Of a stretch of 43,243 nt of DNA, positions 1 to 5,829 are shown piece by piece. Positions within the stretch are counted from its first letter, which is position 1. Every line of letters starts with the position of its first letter. The stretch is from positions 1 to 43,243 of the forward strand of contig DVMJ01000077.1 of the NCBI GenBank assembly GCA_018715065.1, read 5' to 3'. Position numbers and translations under genes: made by a program. Source of the stretch: Fimiplasma intestinipullorum. Its GTDB lineage: Bacteria; Bacillota_I; Bacilli_A; Erysipelotrichales; Coprobacillaceae. The notes beneath the pieces were generated by a model. The model did not search any database. It was not told the DNA's origin and saw only the letters and a list, made by a program, of their open reading frames with translations.

Positions 1-2
1 TT

Positions 3-122
3 AACATTCAAACGCAGGAAGAATCATCCGAAAAATCAAATGCGTCTTATAGAGAAAAATTAGCAAGAAAAATTTTTTTAGTTTTCCTCTTGACAAGTTT
101 TTTCACCTTCTTCTATCGGTGA
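3..122 (+). CDS. Possible 3' end of an upstream gene (partial, cut by window start)
   Basis: Frame 3 is open from the window edge to a TGA at 120-122, giving about 39 residues. The first half is polar (QEESSEKSN near the edge) and the second half is hydrophobic (FLVFLLTSFFTFFY), which would suit a membrane protein ending in a short segment. Nothing identifies a family. In AT-rich DNA a stretch this short can stay open by chance, so this is a weak call. No intrinsic terminator follows before the tRNA promoter. Confidence 0.22.
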   Translation, partial: NIQTQEESSEKSNASYREKLARKIFLVFLLTSFFTFFYR

Positions 123-159
123 ATAGTAACGTCTTTTTAGCGCTTGAATAAAAAAGTAT

Positions 160-188
160 TTGACTAATCTCATAAATTTTGTTAAGAT
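160..188 (+). promoter_or_regulatory. Promoter of tRNA-Ser
   Basis: TTGACT (160-165), a 17-nt spacer, then TAAGAT (183-188) with an extended TG at 180-181. It lies 11 nt upstream of the mature tRNA 5' end, so the primary transcript would have a very short leader. Confidence 0.75.
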
Positions 189-199
189 TAAATAGTCAC

Positions 200-287
200 G
201 GAGAGTTGTCCGAGCGGCTTAAGGTGCAGTCTTGGAAAGGCTGTGTAGTGCAAGCTACCACGAGTTCGAATCTCGTACTCTCCGCCA
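200..287 (+). tRNA. tRNA-Ser (anticodon GGA)
   Basis: The acceptor stem pairs GGAGAGT (200-206) with ACTCTCC (277-283), followed by discriminator G284 and an encoded CCA (285-287). The anticodon stem CAGTC/GGCTG encloses the loop TTGGAAA, giving anticodon GGA (reads UCC and UCU). The long variable arm between the anticodon stem and the T arm is the hallmark of serine tRNAs. The T loop TTCGAAT is standard. The gene stands alone with its own promoter. Confidence 0.95.
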
Positions 288-410
288 TTTTTTTTGTCAA
301 AAAAATGAGAAAAAAGAAAATGATTCACATAAAATTCATATTGACTTGATACGATATAAGCGTAGTCTAAATGAATCATATTTTTTCTCCCAAAAAAATA
401 GATGAAAAAA

Positions 411-440
411 ACAGAGGCTTGGCGAGGTCTCTGTTTTTTT
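411..440. terminator. Bidirectional intrinsic terminator
   Basis: ACAGAG (411-416) pairs with CTCTGT (429-434), extended inward by weaker pairs, and is flanked by a T run on the plus side (434-440) and an A run (404-410) that becomes U on the minus strand. It can end both the tRNA transcript and the convergent acetyltransferase gene. Confidence 0.7.
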
Positions 441-441
441 G

Positions 442-897
442 TCAAAGTGGAAGAACATAGATTTGACAGGGATGGTGTGGCGACCATAGGTCTGGGAAAA
501 CCTCCAGTTTCTTAAAACCCATGCTTGTATAAAAGCGGTTTGTCTTATCATAGCTCTCATAGTAACCACTTTCGATGGTCTTCACTTGGAGCAGTGCATA
601 GTGATTGGCAATGGCATATTGGGATGCTGCTTTGATCAGAGAAGCGCCGATGCCATGACGATGGAGCGAGGGTTGCACCCCAATCACAGCTATTTCGAGC
701 GTATCCGGACTAGTTGGCTTTAAAGCGCAAAACCCGTTGACCTGTTCGCCTTGGATATTTGCGAATACAGTCTCGGACTGGGTTTCCTGAATATAAGTTT
801 CTCTGGCCTCTTCGATGCCAAACCAATCAGGCAGTGCTTCGAGAACAGCGCGGGCGATGGCCATTTTTCTTTGCGGGGATAAAATTTCAATGATCAT
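442..897 (-). CDS. GNAT-family N-acetyltransferase
   Basis: Protein of 151 residues with the GNAT fold. The acetyl-CoA binding segment is visible as V-x-P-x-x-x-R-x-x-G-I-G-A (VQPSLHRHGIGASLI), followed by the late motif around FYTSMGFKKLE typical of small-molecule or protein acetyltransferases. The substrate cannot be read from the sequence. The ATG at 897 is preferred over a GTG at 906, because AGAAGG sits 8 nt upstream of the ATG while the GTG would overlap that ribosome site. A TATAAT-like -10 (925-920, minus strand) lies just upstream without a good -35. The gene is monocistronic, divergent from prfA and convergent with the tRNA. Confidence 0.85.
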   Translation of the reverse strand: MIIEILSPQRKMAIARAVLEALPDWFGIEEARETYIQETQSETVFANIQGEQVNGFCALKPTSPDTLEIAVIGVQPSLHRHGIGASLIKAASQYAIANHYALLQVKTIESGYYESYDKTNRFYTSMGFKKLEVFPDLWSPHHPCQIYVLPL

Positions 898-977
898 TTC
901 GTTCACCTTCTCTTTTTATATTATAAGAGATTCATCAGCTAAAAGCGATGTAAAAATGGGCAAATATTATATTTTGC

Positions 978-1007
978 TTGTATCTTGGCGGGTATCTATA
1001 TTATAAT
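978..1007 (+). promoter_or_regulatory. Promoter of prfA-prmC
   Basis: TTGTAT (978-983), 18-nt spacer, perfect TATAAT (1002-1007), about 36 nt upstream of the prfA start. It is one of the few promoters here without an extended TG. Confidence 0.6.
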
Positions 1008-1043
1008 AGAGTGGCTTATGAAAACTTGTAAGGGGGTTAATAT

Positions 1044-2123
1044 ATGGATCAAAGTATGCTTGAACGTTTAGAGACGATTGTAAAACGTTACGATGAATTA
1101 TCACAGGTCCTGATGGATCCTTCCATTGCGAATGATATCAAAAAAATGACAGAGGCCAGTAAAGAACAGGCGACCTTGCAGGATGCCTATGACCTTTATA
1201 AGGAATATCAGAAATTGGATCAGGAAATCAAAGATAATCAGTCGCTTTTAGAAAGCACCGATGATGCGGAGATCATTGAGATGGCTGAGATGGAAGTCGC
1301 TGAGCTAAAAGAGAGATTGGCAGAGGTGGAGCAAAAGCTTCATATTGAATTGATTCCTAAAGATCCAAATGACAACAAGAACGTCATCATGGAGATTCGT
1401 GGTGCTGCAGGTGGCGATGAAGGCAATATTTTTGCTGGGGATCTGTTCCGCATGTATTCGAAATATTGTGAGTCCCAAGGATTCAAAATAGAGATGCTGG
1501 ATGCCAATGAATCAGAAGCCGGTGGTTTCTCATTAGTTTCTTTTATGATCAAAGGGGAAGGCGCCTATTCGAAACTTAAGTTTGAATCCGGTGCACATCG
1601 TGTTCAGCGTGTACCAAAGACAGAGACACAGGGGCGTGTCCATACGTCAACGGCAACGGTGCTGGTCATGCCGGAAGTAGAAGAAGTCGATGTGGAAATC
1701 AATCCCAATGATTTAAGAATCGATACTTATCGTGCGAGCGGTGCCGGTGGACAGCATATTAATAAGACGGATTCTGCTGTCCGAATCACACATATTCCAA
1801 CGGGTATCGTTGCCAGCAGCCAGGATGGACGCAGCCAGCATGATAACCGTGATAAAGCGATGCGCGCTTTAAGAGCACGTGTTTATGAAGCCATCACGCG
1901 TGAGCAGGAAGAAAAAATGGGTGCTGAGCGTCGAACAAAAATTGGCAGCGGGGATCGTAGTGAAAAAATCAGAACCTACAATTATCCGCAGAATCGTGTC
2001 ACTGACCATCGTATTGGTTTGACCTTACAGCAGCTTGATCGTATCATGGAAGGTCATTTAGAGCCGATCATTGATGCTTTGATGAACGAGGACCAGCGTT
2101 TAAAGATGCTGGCTGAGCATTAA
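1044..2123 (+). CDS. prfA: Peptide chain release factor 1
   Basis: Release factor RF1, 359 residues, the usual length. It recognises UAA and UAG stop codons in the ribosomal A site and triggers peptide release. The peptidyl-tRNA hydrolysis motif GGQ is at residues 235-237, and the tripeptide anticodon region (P-x-T, here PKT within RVPKTETQGR) lies near residue 190. The N-terminal domain is a charged coiled-coil. The ATG follows AAGGGGGT with normal spacing. It is translationally coupled to prmC through a TAATG overlap, fitting because PrmC methylates the GGQ glutamine of release factors. Confidence 0.98.
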   Translation: MDQSMLERLETIVKRYDELSQVLMDPSIANDIKKMTEASKEQATLQDAYDLYKEYQKLDQEIKDNQSLLESTDDAEIIEMAEMEVAELKERLAEVEQKLHIELIPKDPNDNKNVIMEIRGAAGGDEGNIFAGDLFRMYSKYCESQGFKIEMLDANESEAGGFSLVSFMIKGEGAYSKLKFESGAHRVQRVPKTETQGRVHTSTATVLVMPEVEEVDVEINPNDLRIDTYRASGAGGQHINKTDSAVRITHIPTGIVASSQDGRSQHDNRDKAMRALRARVYEAITREQEEKMGAERRTKIGSGDRSEKIRTYNYPQNRVTDHRIGLTLQQLDRIMEGHLEPIIDALMNEDQRLKMLAEH

Positions 2124-2998
2124 TGCCGACGTATCGTCAGGTCATTCGTCAGTACGAAAACCGTCTGGCTGAAAAGGACCGTGATTCCAATGTACCGAAA
2201 GTACTGTTTTATCATTTTGCACATAAAGAACCGCATCAGCTCTATCTGATGATGGATGAGGAAGTCGATGCAGATTTATTGGCGCAGTTTGAAGAAGCAA
2301 TGGATCTCTATATGCAGGGATATCCCGTTCAATATATTAAGGGTGTCGAAACTTTTTTTGGACGTGACTTTGTCGTGAATGATAAGGTCTTGATTCCGCG
2401 CTATGAAACAGAAGAATTGGTTGAGAATATCCTCTATCATATTGATGACTATTTTGATGGCGATCAGCCACTCGATCTTGTCGATGTCGGAACCGGCAGC
2501 GGGGCTATCGCAATCTCACTTGAACGCGAGGAAAGTCGTTTGCGGGTCTATGCTACCGATATTTCTGAAGAAGCCTTGGAGGTTGCCAGAGAGAATGCGC
2601 AGCGTTTAGGCGCAGAAGTGACTTTTATGCAGGGAGATATGCTGGCACCGTTGATTGAGAAGGGCTTAAAATTTGATATCTTTGTTTCCAATCCACCTTA
2701 TATCCCGGTTAATCAGGAGATTGAACACGTGGTTAAGGATAATGAACCACATGTGGCGCTCTTTGGTGGGCAGGACGGTCTGTATTTTTATCGCCAGATC
2801 TTCCAGTCTGCTTCCAAGGTATTAAAAGATCATGCAATCCTTGCTTTTGAAATGGGTTATGATCAAAGAGAGGCAATGGAAAAAGAAGTGCGCCGCTATT
2901 TCCCTGAAGATGATTTTGTGATCCTCAAGGATATGAATGGTAAAGATCGCATGTTATTCATCTATCATGGCATGCCAAGAATCGATAACCACAAATAA
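2123..2998 (+). CDS. prmC: Release factor glutamine N5-methyltransferase
   Basis: PrmC/HemK, 291 residues. It methylates the GGQ glutamine of release factors using S-adenosylmethionine. The N-terminal helical release-factor-binding domain includes the segment before LIPRYETEELVE. The SAM-binding glycine loop is VDVGTGSGAIAIS, and the substrate-glutamine motif NPPY is at residues 190-193. The start overlaps the prfA stop by one base (TAATG), so expression depends on coupling. In Bacillota the next genes are often Sua5 and SpoIIR; here an acetyltransferase and a SpoIIR-like protein follow. Confidence 0.97.
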   Translation: MPTYRQVIRQYENRLAEKDRDSNVPKVLFYHFAHKEPHQLYLMMDEEVDADLLAQFEEAMDLYMQGYPVQYIKGVETFFGRDFVVNDKVLIPRYETEELVENILYHIDDYFDGDQPLDLVDVGTGSGAIAISLEREESRLRVYATDISEEALEVARENAQRLGAEVTFMQGDMLAPLIEKGLKFDIFVSNPPYIPVNQEIEHVVKDNEPHVALFGGQDGLYFYRQIFQSASKVLKDHAILAFEMGYDQREAMEKEVRRYFPEDDFVILKDMNGKDRMLFIYHGMPRIDNHK

Positions 2999-3002
2999 TC
3001 GG

Positions 3003-3027
3003 AAAACCAGGTCCTCCTGGTTTTTTT
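3003..3027 (+). terminator. Intrinsic terminator after prmC
   Basis: AAACCAGG (3004-3011) pairs with CCTGGTTT (3016-3023) around a 4-nt loop, running into a T tract to 3027. It begins 5 nt after the prmC stop. Confidence 0.85.
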
Positions 3028-3063
3028 CATGGACTATCGGCAATCTTCTATGCAAAAATGGTG

Positions 3064-3087
3064 TCATGCATGAATGTTGATGCATGA
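3064..3087. repeat. Perfect 8-bp inverted repeat, possible operator
   Basis: TCATGCAT (3064-3071) and ATGCATGA (3080-3087) are perfect inverted arms separated by 8 nt. It ends just before the ribosome site of the following acetyltransferase gene, so it could be an operator or a leader hairpin. There is no T tract, so it is not a terminator. Confidence 0.4.
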
Positions 3088-3108
3088 AATAGGGTAGAGG
3101 GGATGCCA

Positions 3109-3585
3109 ATGCTTTTTTTAGAAACGGAACGTTTGATCCTGCGCTATTTTCAACCCGAAGATGTCAGGCGTCTATATGAATATCGTTCTAAACCTGAAGT
3201 CGAAAGATTTCAGTCCTGGAAGAATTATCAGTTGGAAGATGCCCGGCAGGCGGTCAGCTATTATCAAAATCGCTTTTTTTATGGACAGGGCGGGACTTTT
3301 CAGCTGGCTATCTGTTTAAAATCTGGAGAAATGATCGGAGATGTCTTTTTTGATCAGTCAGAAGCAGGTTGCTTCATTGGTTATACGTTGGATTCAAGCT
3401 ACTGGAAACAGGGCTATGCCTATGAGGTAATGTCCCATCTGCTTGGCTGTTTGCATGACGATTATCATATTCGCTTTTTTAGAGCGGTGATCCTGCCTGA
3501 GAATCAGGCATCGATCCGACTCATTCGCAAATTAGGTTTTTTTCAACATTCGCGTCATGAATATTTTTTATACTGGCTGGCATAA
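3109..3585 (+). CDS. GNAT acetyltransferase, RimJ/RimL-like
   Basis: Protein of 158 residues opening with LETERLILRYF, the characteristic start of the RimJ/RimL branch of GNAT enzymes, which acetylate N-terminal or small-molecule amines. Later segments IGYTLDSSYWKQGYAYEVM and NQASIRLIRKLGF match the acetyl-CoA-binding region and the C-terminal motif of that branch. The ATG at 3109 is favoured over 3103, since TAGAGGGG ends 6 nt before 3109 but directly abuts 3103. It follows the prmC terminator and lies 43 nt upstream of the SpoIIR-like gene, probably in one transcript. The true substrate is unknown. Confidence 0.85.
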   Translation: MLFLETERLILRYFQPEDVRRLYEYRSKPEVERFQSWKNYQLEDARQAVSYYQNRFFYGQGGTFQLAICLKSGEMIGDVFFDQSEAGCFIGYTLDSSYWKQGYAYEVMSHLLGCLHDDYHIRFFRAVILPENQASIRLIRKLGFFQHSRHEYFLYWLA

Positions 3586-3628
3586 ACTGGCAGCAAATGG
3601 TTCATACTTTAGCTAGAGGTGATGCGAA

Positions 3629-4006
3629 ATGTCAAAGAAAATACTCATGCTCATTATTTTGAGTCTGTTTTGTTTCAATATGAAAGCCGAAGCATCTAGC
3701 TGGGAATATCGCTATCATATTATCGGTGACAGTCAGAATCGTGTGAATCTATATCAGGCGAAGAACGATCTGCTGGTCTCTTTTAAAGAACTGGTGGACG
3801 GACTGGACGAGCAGTATTATGAACAGGCAATCTTGGATCAATTGGATCATAGTCCTTATCCGATGTCGTATCGCAACCATACGATCTACCTGACTTTAGG
3901 AGATGGTGACGGCAAGGAGATCAGTGGTGAGCTGATCACGGATTTATGCAGCAGCCAGGAGCAGGAAATTGAGACACATTTCTTCTTTTTAGATCTTTTC
4001 TCATAA
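3629..4006 (+). CDS. Short secreted SpoIIR-like protein
   Basis: Protein of 125 residues with a clear N-terminal signal sequence (lysines, then LMLIILSLFCFNM, ending near AEASS). The mature part begins YRYHIIGDSQNRVNLYQAKNDL, which resembles the SpoIIR opening (R-x-H-V-I-A-N-S-D-S followed by DQ-x-LK-x-K-VRD). Near the C-terminus YLTLGDGDGKE resembles the conserved SpoIIR segment with VVIGEGKGK. SpoIIR is normally around 200 residues or more, so the central part is missing here. Known SpoIIR is a secreted forespore signal that activates the SpoIIGA protease. The position after prmC matches the prfA-prmC-spoIIR order of some Bacillota. The assignment rests on similarity recalled by eye. SD AGAGGTG precedes the ATG. 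Confidence 0.5.
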   Translation: MSKKILMLIILSLFCFNMKAEASSWEYRYHIIGDSQNRVNLYQAKNDLLVSFKELVDGLDEQYYEQAILDQLDHSPYPMSYRNHTIYLTLGDGDGKEISGELITDLCSSQEQEIETHFFFLDLFS

Positions 4007-4028
4007 AAAAAGATCCCATGCGGGATCT
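4004..4028 (-). terminator. Intrinsic terminator of the 6-phospho-beta-glucosidase gene
   Basis: AGATCCC (4011-4017) pairs with GGGATCT (4022-4028) around ATGC. The A run at 4004-4010 gives a U tract on the minus strand. It begins 2 nt past the glucosidase stop and abuts the stop of the convergent SpoIIR-like gene. Confidence 0.85.
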
Positions 4029-4029
4029 C

Positions 4030-5430
4030 CTAGAGTTCTTCACCATTGGTTTCAATGACATGTTTGTACCAGTTGAAGGACTTTTTCTTTGTGCGCTTGA
4101 ATGTACCATGACCTTCATCATCAACATCGACGTAGATGAAGCCGTAACGTTTTTTCATTTCGCCTGTACCGGCGGAAACCAGATCGATGCAGCCCCAAGG
4201 GGTGTAGCCCATCAGATCCACACCATCGATCTCAACGGCTTTTTTCATCTCGCGAATGTGATCACGCATGTAGTCGATACGGTAATCATCGTTGATCGCA
4301 CCATCTGCTTCCACCTGATCCACAGCACCAAGACCATTTTCCACGATGAATAAAGGTAATTGATAGCGATCATATAAGAGGTTGAGGGAGATACGTAACC
4401 CGACCGGATCAATCTGCCAGCCCCAATCCGTTGTCTTTAAATAAGGATTGGTGTAACCTGTGTAGAGGTTTCCTTTAGCGGTGCTCATGCCTTCGGTCTT
4501 GGCACCGGCAACTAAAGACATATAATAGCTGTAGGCTAAATAGTCTACTTTTCCTTCTTTCAGGATGACATCATCGCCTGGCATAATCGGTAATTGAATG
4601 TGATTTCTTTCCAGTTCTTTAAGTTTATAAGCAGGATAGTAACCACGACACATAACATCACAGTAGAACAACGCAGAATTCATGTTTTCAATATTGGCCA
4701 TGACATCGTCTGGATTACAAGTACTCGCATAGGAGAATAATCCACCGTACATCATCCCGATCTTGTTTTCAGGATCGATCTCATGACCAGCCTTCACAAC
4801 CATAGCACTGGCGACAAACTGATGATAAGCGGCAATCATGCGTGTGGCTTCATCGGTTTCGATGATGGCCCCGGCATTCCAGCTGCTCATAGACATACAG
4901 TTGATCTCGTTAAAGGTCATCCAGTATTTGACTTTTCCTTTATAGCGTTCCATGACCGTGGTCGCATATTTGACAAATGCATCCACACAGTGACGATCTT
5001 TCCAGCCACCAAATTTTTCATAGAGGGCTAAAGGGGTTTCGTAATGAGAGAGTGTAACGACAGGCTGAATACCATATTTCAGACATTCATCAAAAACAGC
5101 ATCATAGTGTGCTAAGCCGGCTTCATTAGGTTCGTCATCGATTCCATTTGGATAGATTCTGGCCCAGTTGATGGATAAACGATAACACTTAAAGCCCATT
5201 TCCGCAAATAAGGCAATATCCTCTTTGAAATGATGGTAATGATCAATGGCTTTGTGGCTAGGGTAGTAAATACCTTCTTTAACGGTAAGCGTATTGACTC
5301 TTTCTTTTTGATAAGAACCGGCTGTCATGACATCAGCTGTGTTCGGTCCTTTGCCATCTTCATTCCAGGCTCCTTCGCATTGGTTGGCAGCGGTTGCGCC
5401 GCCCCATAAGAAATCTTTTTTAAAACTCAT
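4030..5430 (-). CDS. 6-phospho-beta-glucosidase (glycoside hydrolase family 1)
   Basis: GH1 enzyme of 466 residues that cleaves phosphorylated beta-glucosides, such as cellobiose or salicin phosphate delivered by a PTS, to glucose-6-phosphate and an aglycone or sugar in the cytoplasm. It starts with FLWGGATAANQCEGAW. The acid/base glutamate is E175 in TFNEI and the nucleophile is E364 in FIVENG. The serine, lysine and tyrosine at about S419, K427 and Y429 (SAGTGEMKKRYGF) are the phosphate-binding signature that separates 6-phospho enzymes from plain beta-glucosidases. The ATG at 5430 is chosen because AAGGAG lies 9 nt upstream; the ATG at 5439 abuts it. No PTS permease is adjacent, so transport must be encoded elsewhere. 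A cre-like site upstream suggests CcpA control. Confidence 0.95.
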   Translation of the reverse strand: MSFKKDFLWGGATAANQCEGAWNEDGKGPNTADVMTAGSYQKERVNTLTVKEGIYYPSHKAIDHYHHFKEDIALFAEMGFKCYRLSINWARIYPNGIDDEPNEAGLAHYDAVFDECLKYGIQPVVTLSHYETPLALYEKFGGWKDRHCVDAFVKYATTVMERYKGKVKYWMTFNEINCMSMSSWNAGAIIETDEATRMIAAYHQFVASAMVVKAGHEIDPENKIGMMYGGLFSYASTCNPDDVMANIENMNSALFYCDVMCRGYYPAYKLKELERNHIQLPIMPGDDVILKEGKVDYLAYSYYMSLVAGAKTEGMSTAKGNLYTGYTNPYLKTTDWGWQIDPVGLRISLNLLYDRYQLPLFIVENGLGAVDQVEADGAINDDYRIDYMRDHIREMKKAVEIDGVDLMGYTPWGCIDLVSAGTGEMKKRYGFIYVDVDDEGHGTFKRTKKKSFNWYKHVIETNGEEL

Positions 5431-5439
5431 TTGTTTCAT

Positions 5440-5587
5440 CTCCTTTATGTCAAAATAGCATTTTCTGATTGAAAAAGCTTTGTATTTTCCATTTTTGAAA
5501 ATGAGAAATCATGGATTTGTGAAATACAAAAAGAAACAATTTACTTATTTGTCTATTTGTCTATTCCAAAAAAGAAAGCGTTTTCTC
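5440..5587. promoter_or_regulatory. Regulatory region between the glucosidase and P-ATPase genes
   Basis: This AT-rich stretch holds a cre-like palindrome AGAAAGCGTTTTCT (5573-5586), matching the CcpA-box pattern, which ends one base before the -35 of the ATPase promoter. A tandem 8-bp repeat TATTTGTC occurs at 5546-5553 and 5554-5561. A 9-bp inverted repeat, TTTGTATTT (5479-5487) and AAATACAAA (5522-5530), resembles spaced half-sites of a GntR-type sugar repressor. I could not settle on a minus-strand promoter for the glucosidase gene. Which of the two divergent genes each site serves is inference. Confidence 0.5.
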
Positions 5588-5629
5588 TTGTAACGCTTAT
5601 TAGGTTATGGTATGATGTATTTATCATAC
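5588..5629 (+). promoter_or_regulatory. P-ATPase promoter with overlapping dyad
   Basis: TTGTAA (5588-5593), 17-nt spacer, TATGAT (5611-5616) with extended TG at 5608-5609. The -10 lies inside a perfect dyad, GTATGAT (5610-5616) and ATCATAC (5623-5629), that also covers the expected start of transcription, a common repressor placement. Confidence 0.65.
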
Positions 5630-5829
5630 ATGGAGGAGTTGAGGAAAAATGGATGATCACCCGCGAGAATGCTGTTACGTGTCGTTGAATGATTGGATAA
5701 GAATATTTGTCAGTTGGTTTAGCGGGTATAGTGTAGGACTATGCCTTTTTTGGCTAGCGCCAAGGTTTAATTTACGTTTATAGGTCCTTCATCTTTATGA
5801 ATAGCGTATGAAGAAAGGAAAGATGAAGA
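5630..5829 (+). promoter_or_regulatory. Riboswitch-like leader with terminator/antiterminator choice
   Basis: About 200 nt of leader separate the promoter from the ATPase start. GGTATAGT (5725-5732) pairs with ACTATGCC (5738-5745) and is followed by six T (5746-5751), which looks like an intrinsic terminator. ACCCGC (5659-5664) is complementary to GCGGGT (5722-5727), and this long-range helix would invade the terminator stem. A small hairpin TTGGC/GCCAA follows (5750-5763). A 10-bp helix, CTTCATCTTT (5787-5796) with AAAGATGAAG (5819-5828), ends 1 nt before the start codon and holds the ribosome site in its loop. I do not find the conserved core of the yybP-ykoY manganese or M-box magnesium riboswitches. 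The class is unknown. Confidence 0.5.
5649..5783 (+). CDS. Possible 44-residue leader peptide upstream of the P-ATPase gene
   Basis: An ATG with GAGG 5 nt upstream opens a 44-codon frame ending in TAG at 5781-5783. The product would be acidic at the start (MDDHPRECC) and rich in Trp, Phe, Cys and Leu later (GLCLFWLAP), so perhaps a tiny membrane peptide. The frame runs through the putative antiterminator and terminator, so its translation could control the attenuator. The alternative, that this is purely structured RNA and the frame is accidental, is at least as likely. Confidence 0.25.
   Translation: MDDHPRECCYVSLNDWIRIFVSWFSGYSVGLCLFWLAPRFNLRL

Noticed and set aside
90..120. TTGACA at 90-95 as a second promoter before the tRNA
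   Set aside because: No acceptable -10 at 16-18 nt; the promoter at 160-188 is much better.
103..123. TTCACC...GGTGAA dyad as a terminator
   Set aside because: No T tract on either strand after the stem.
898..906. GTG start three codons upstream for the first GNAT gene
   Set aside because: It overlaps the ribosome site; the ATG at 897 has ideal 8-nt spacing.
5630..5780. yybP-ykoY (Mn) or M-box (Mg) riboswitch
   Set aside because: The conserved GGGGAGUAGC-type core and the M-box GUUAGGUGAGGC-type core are not found; the leader was kept as unclassified.
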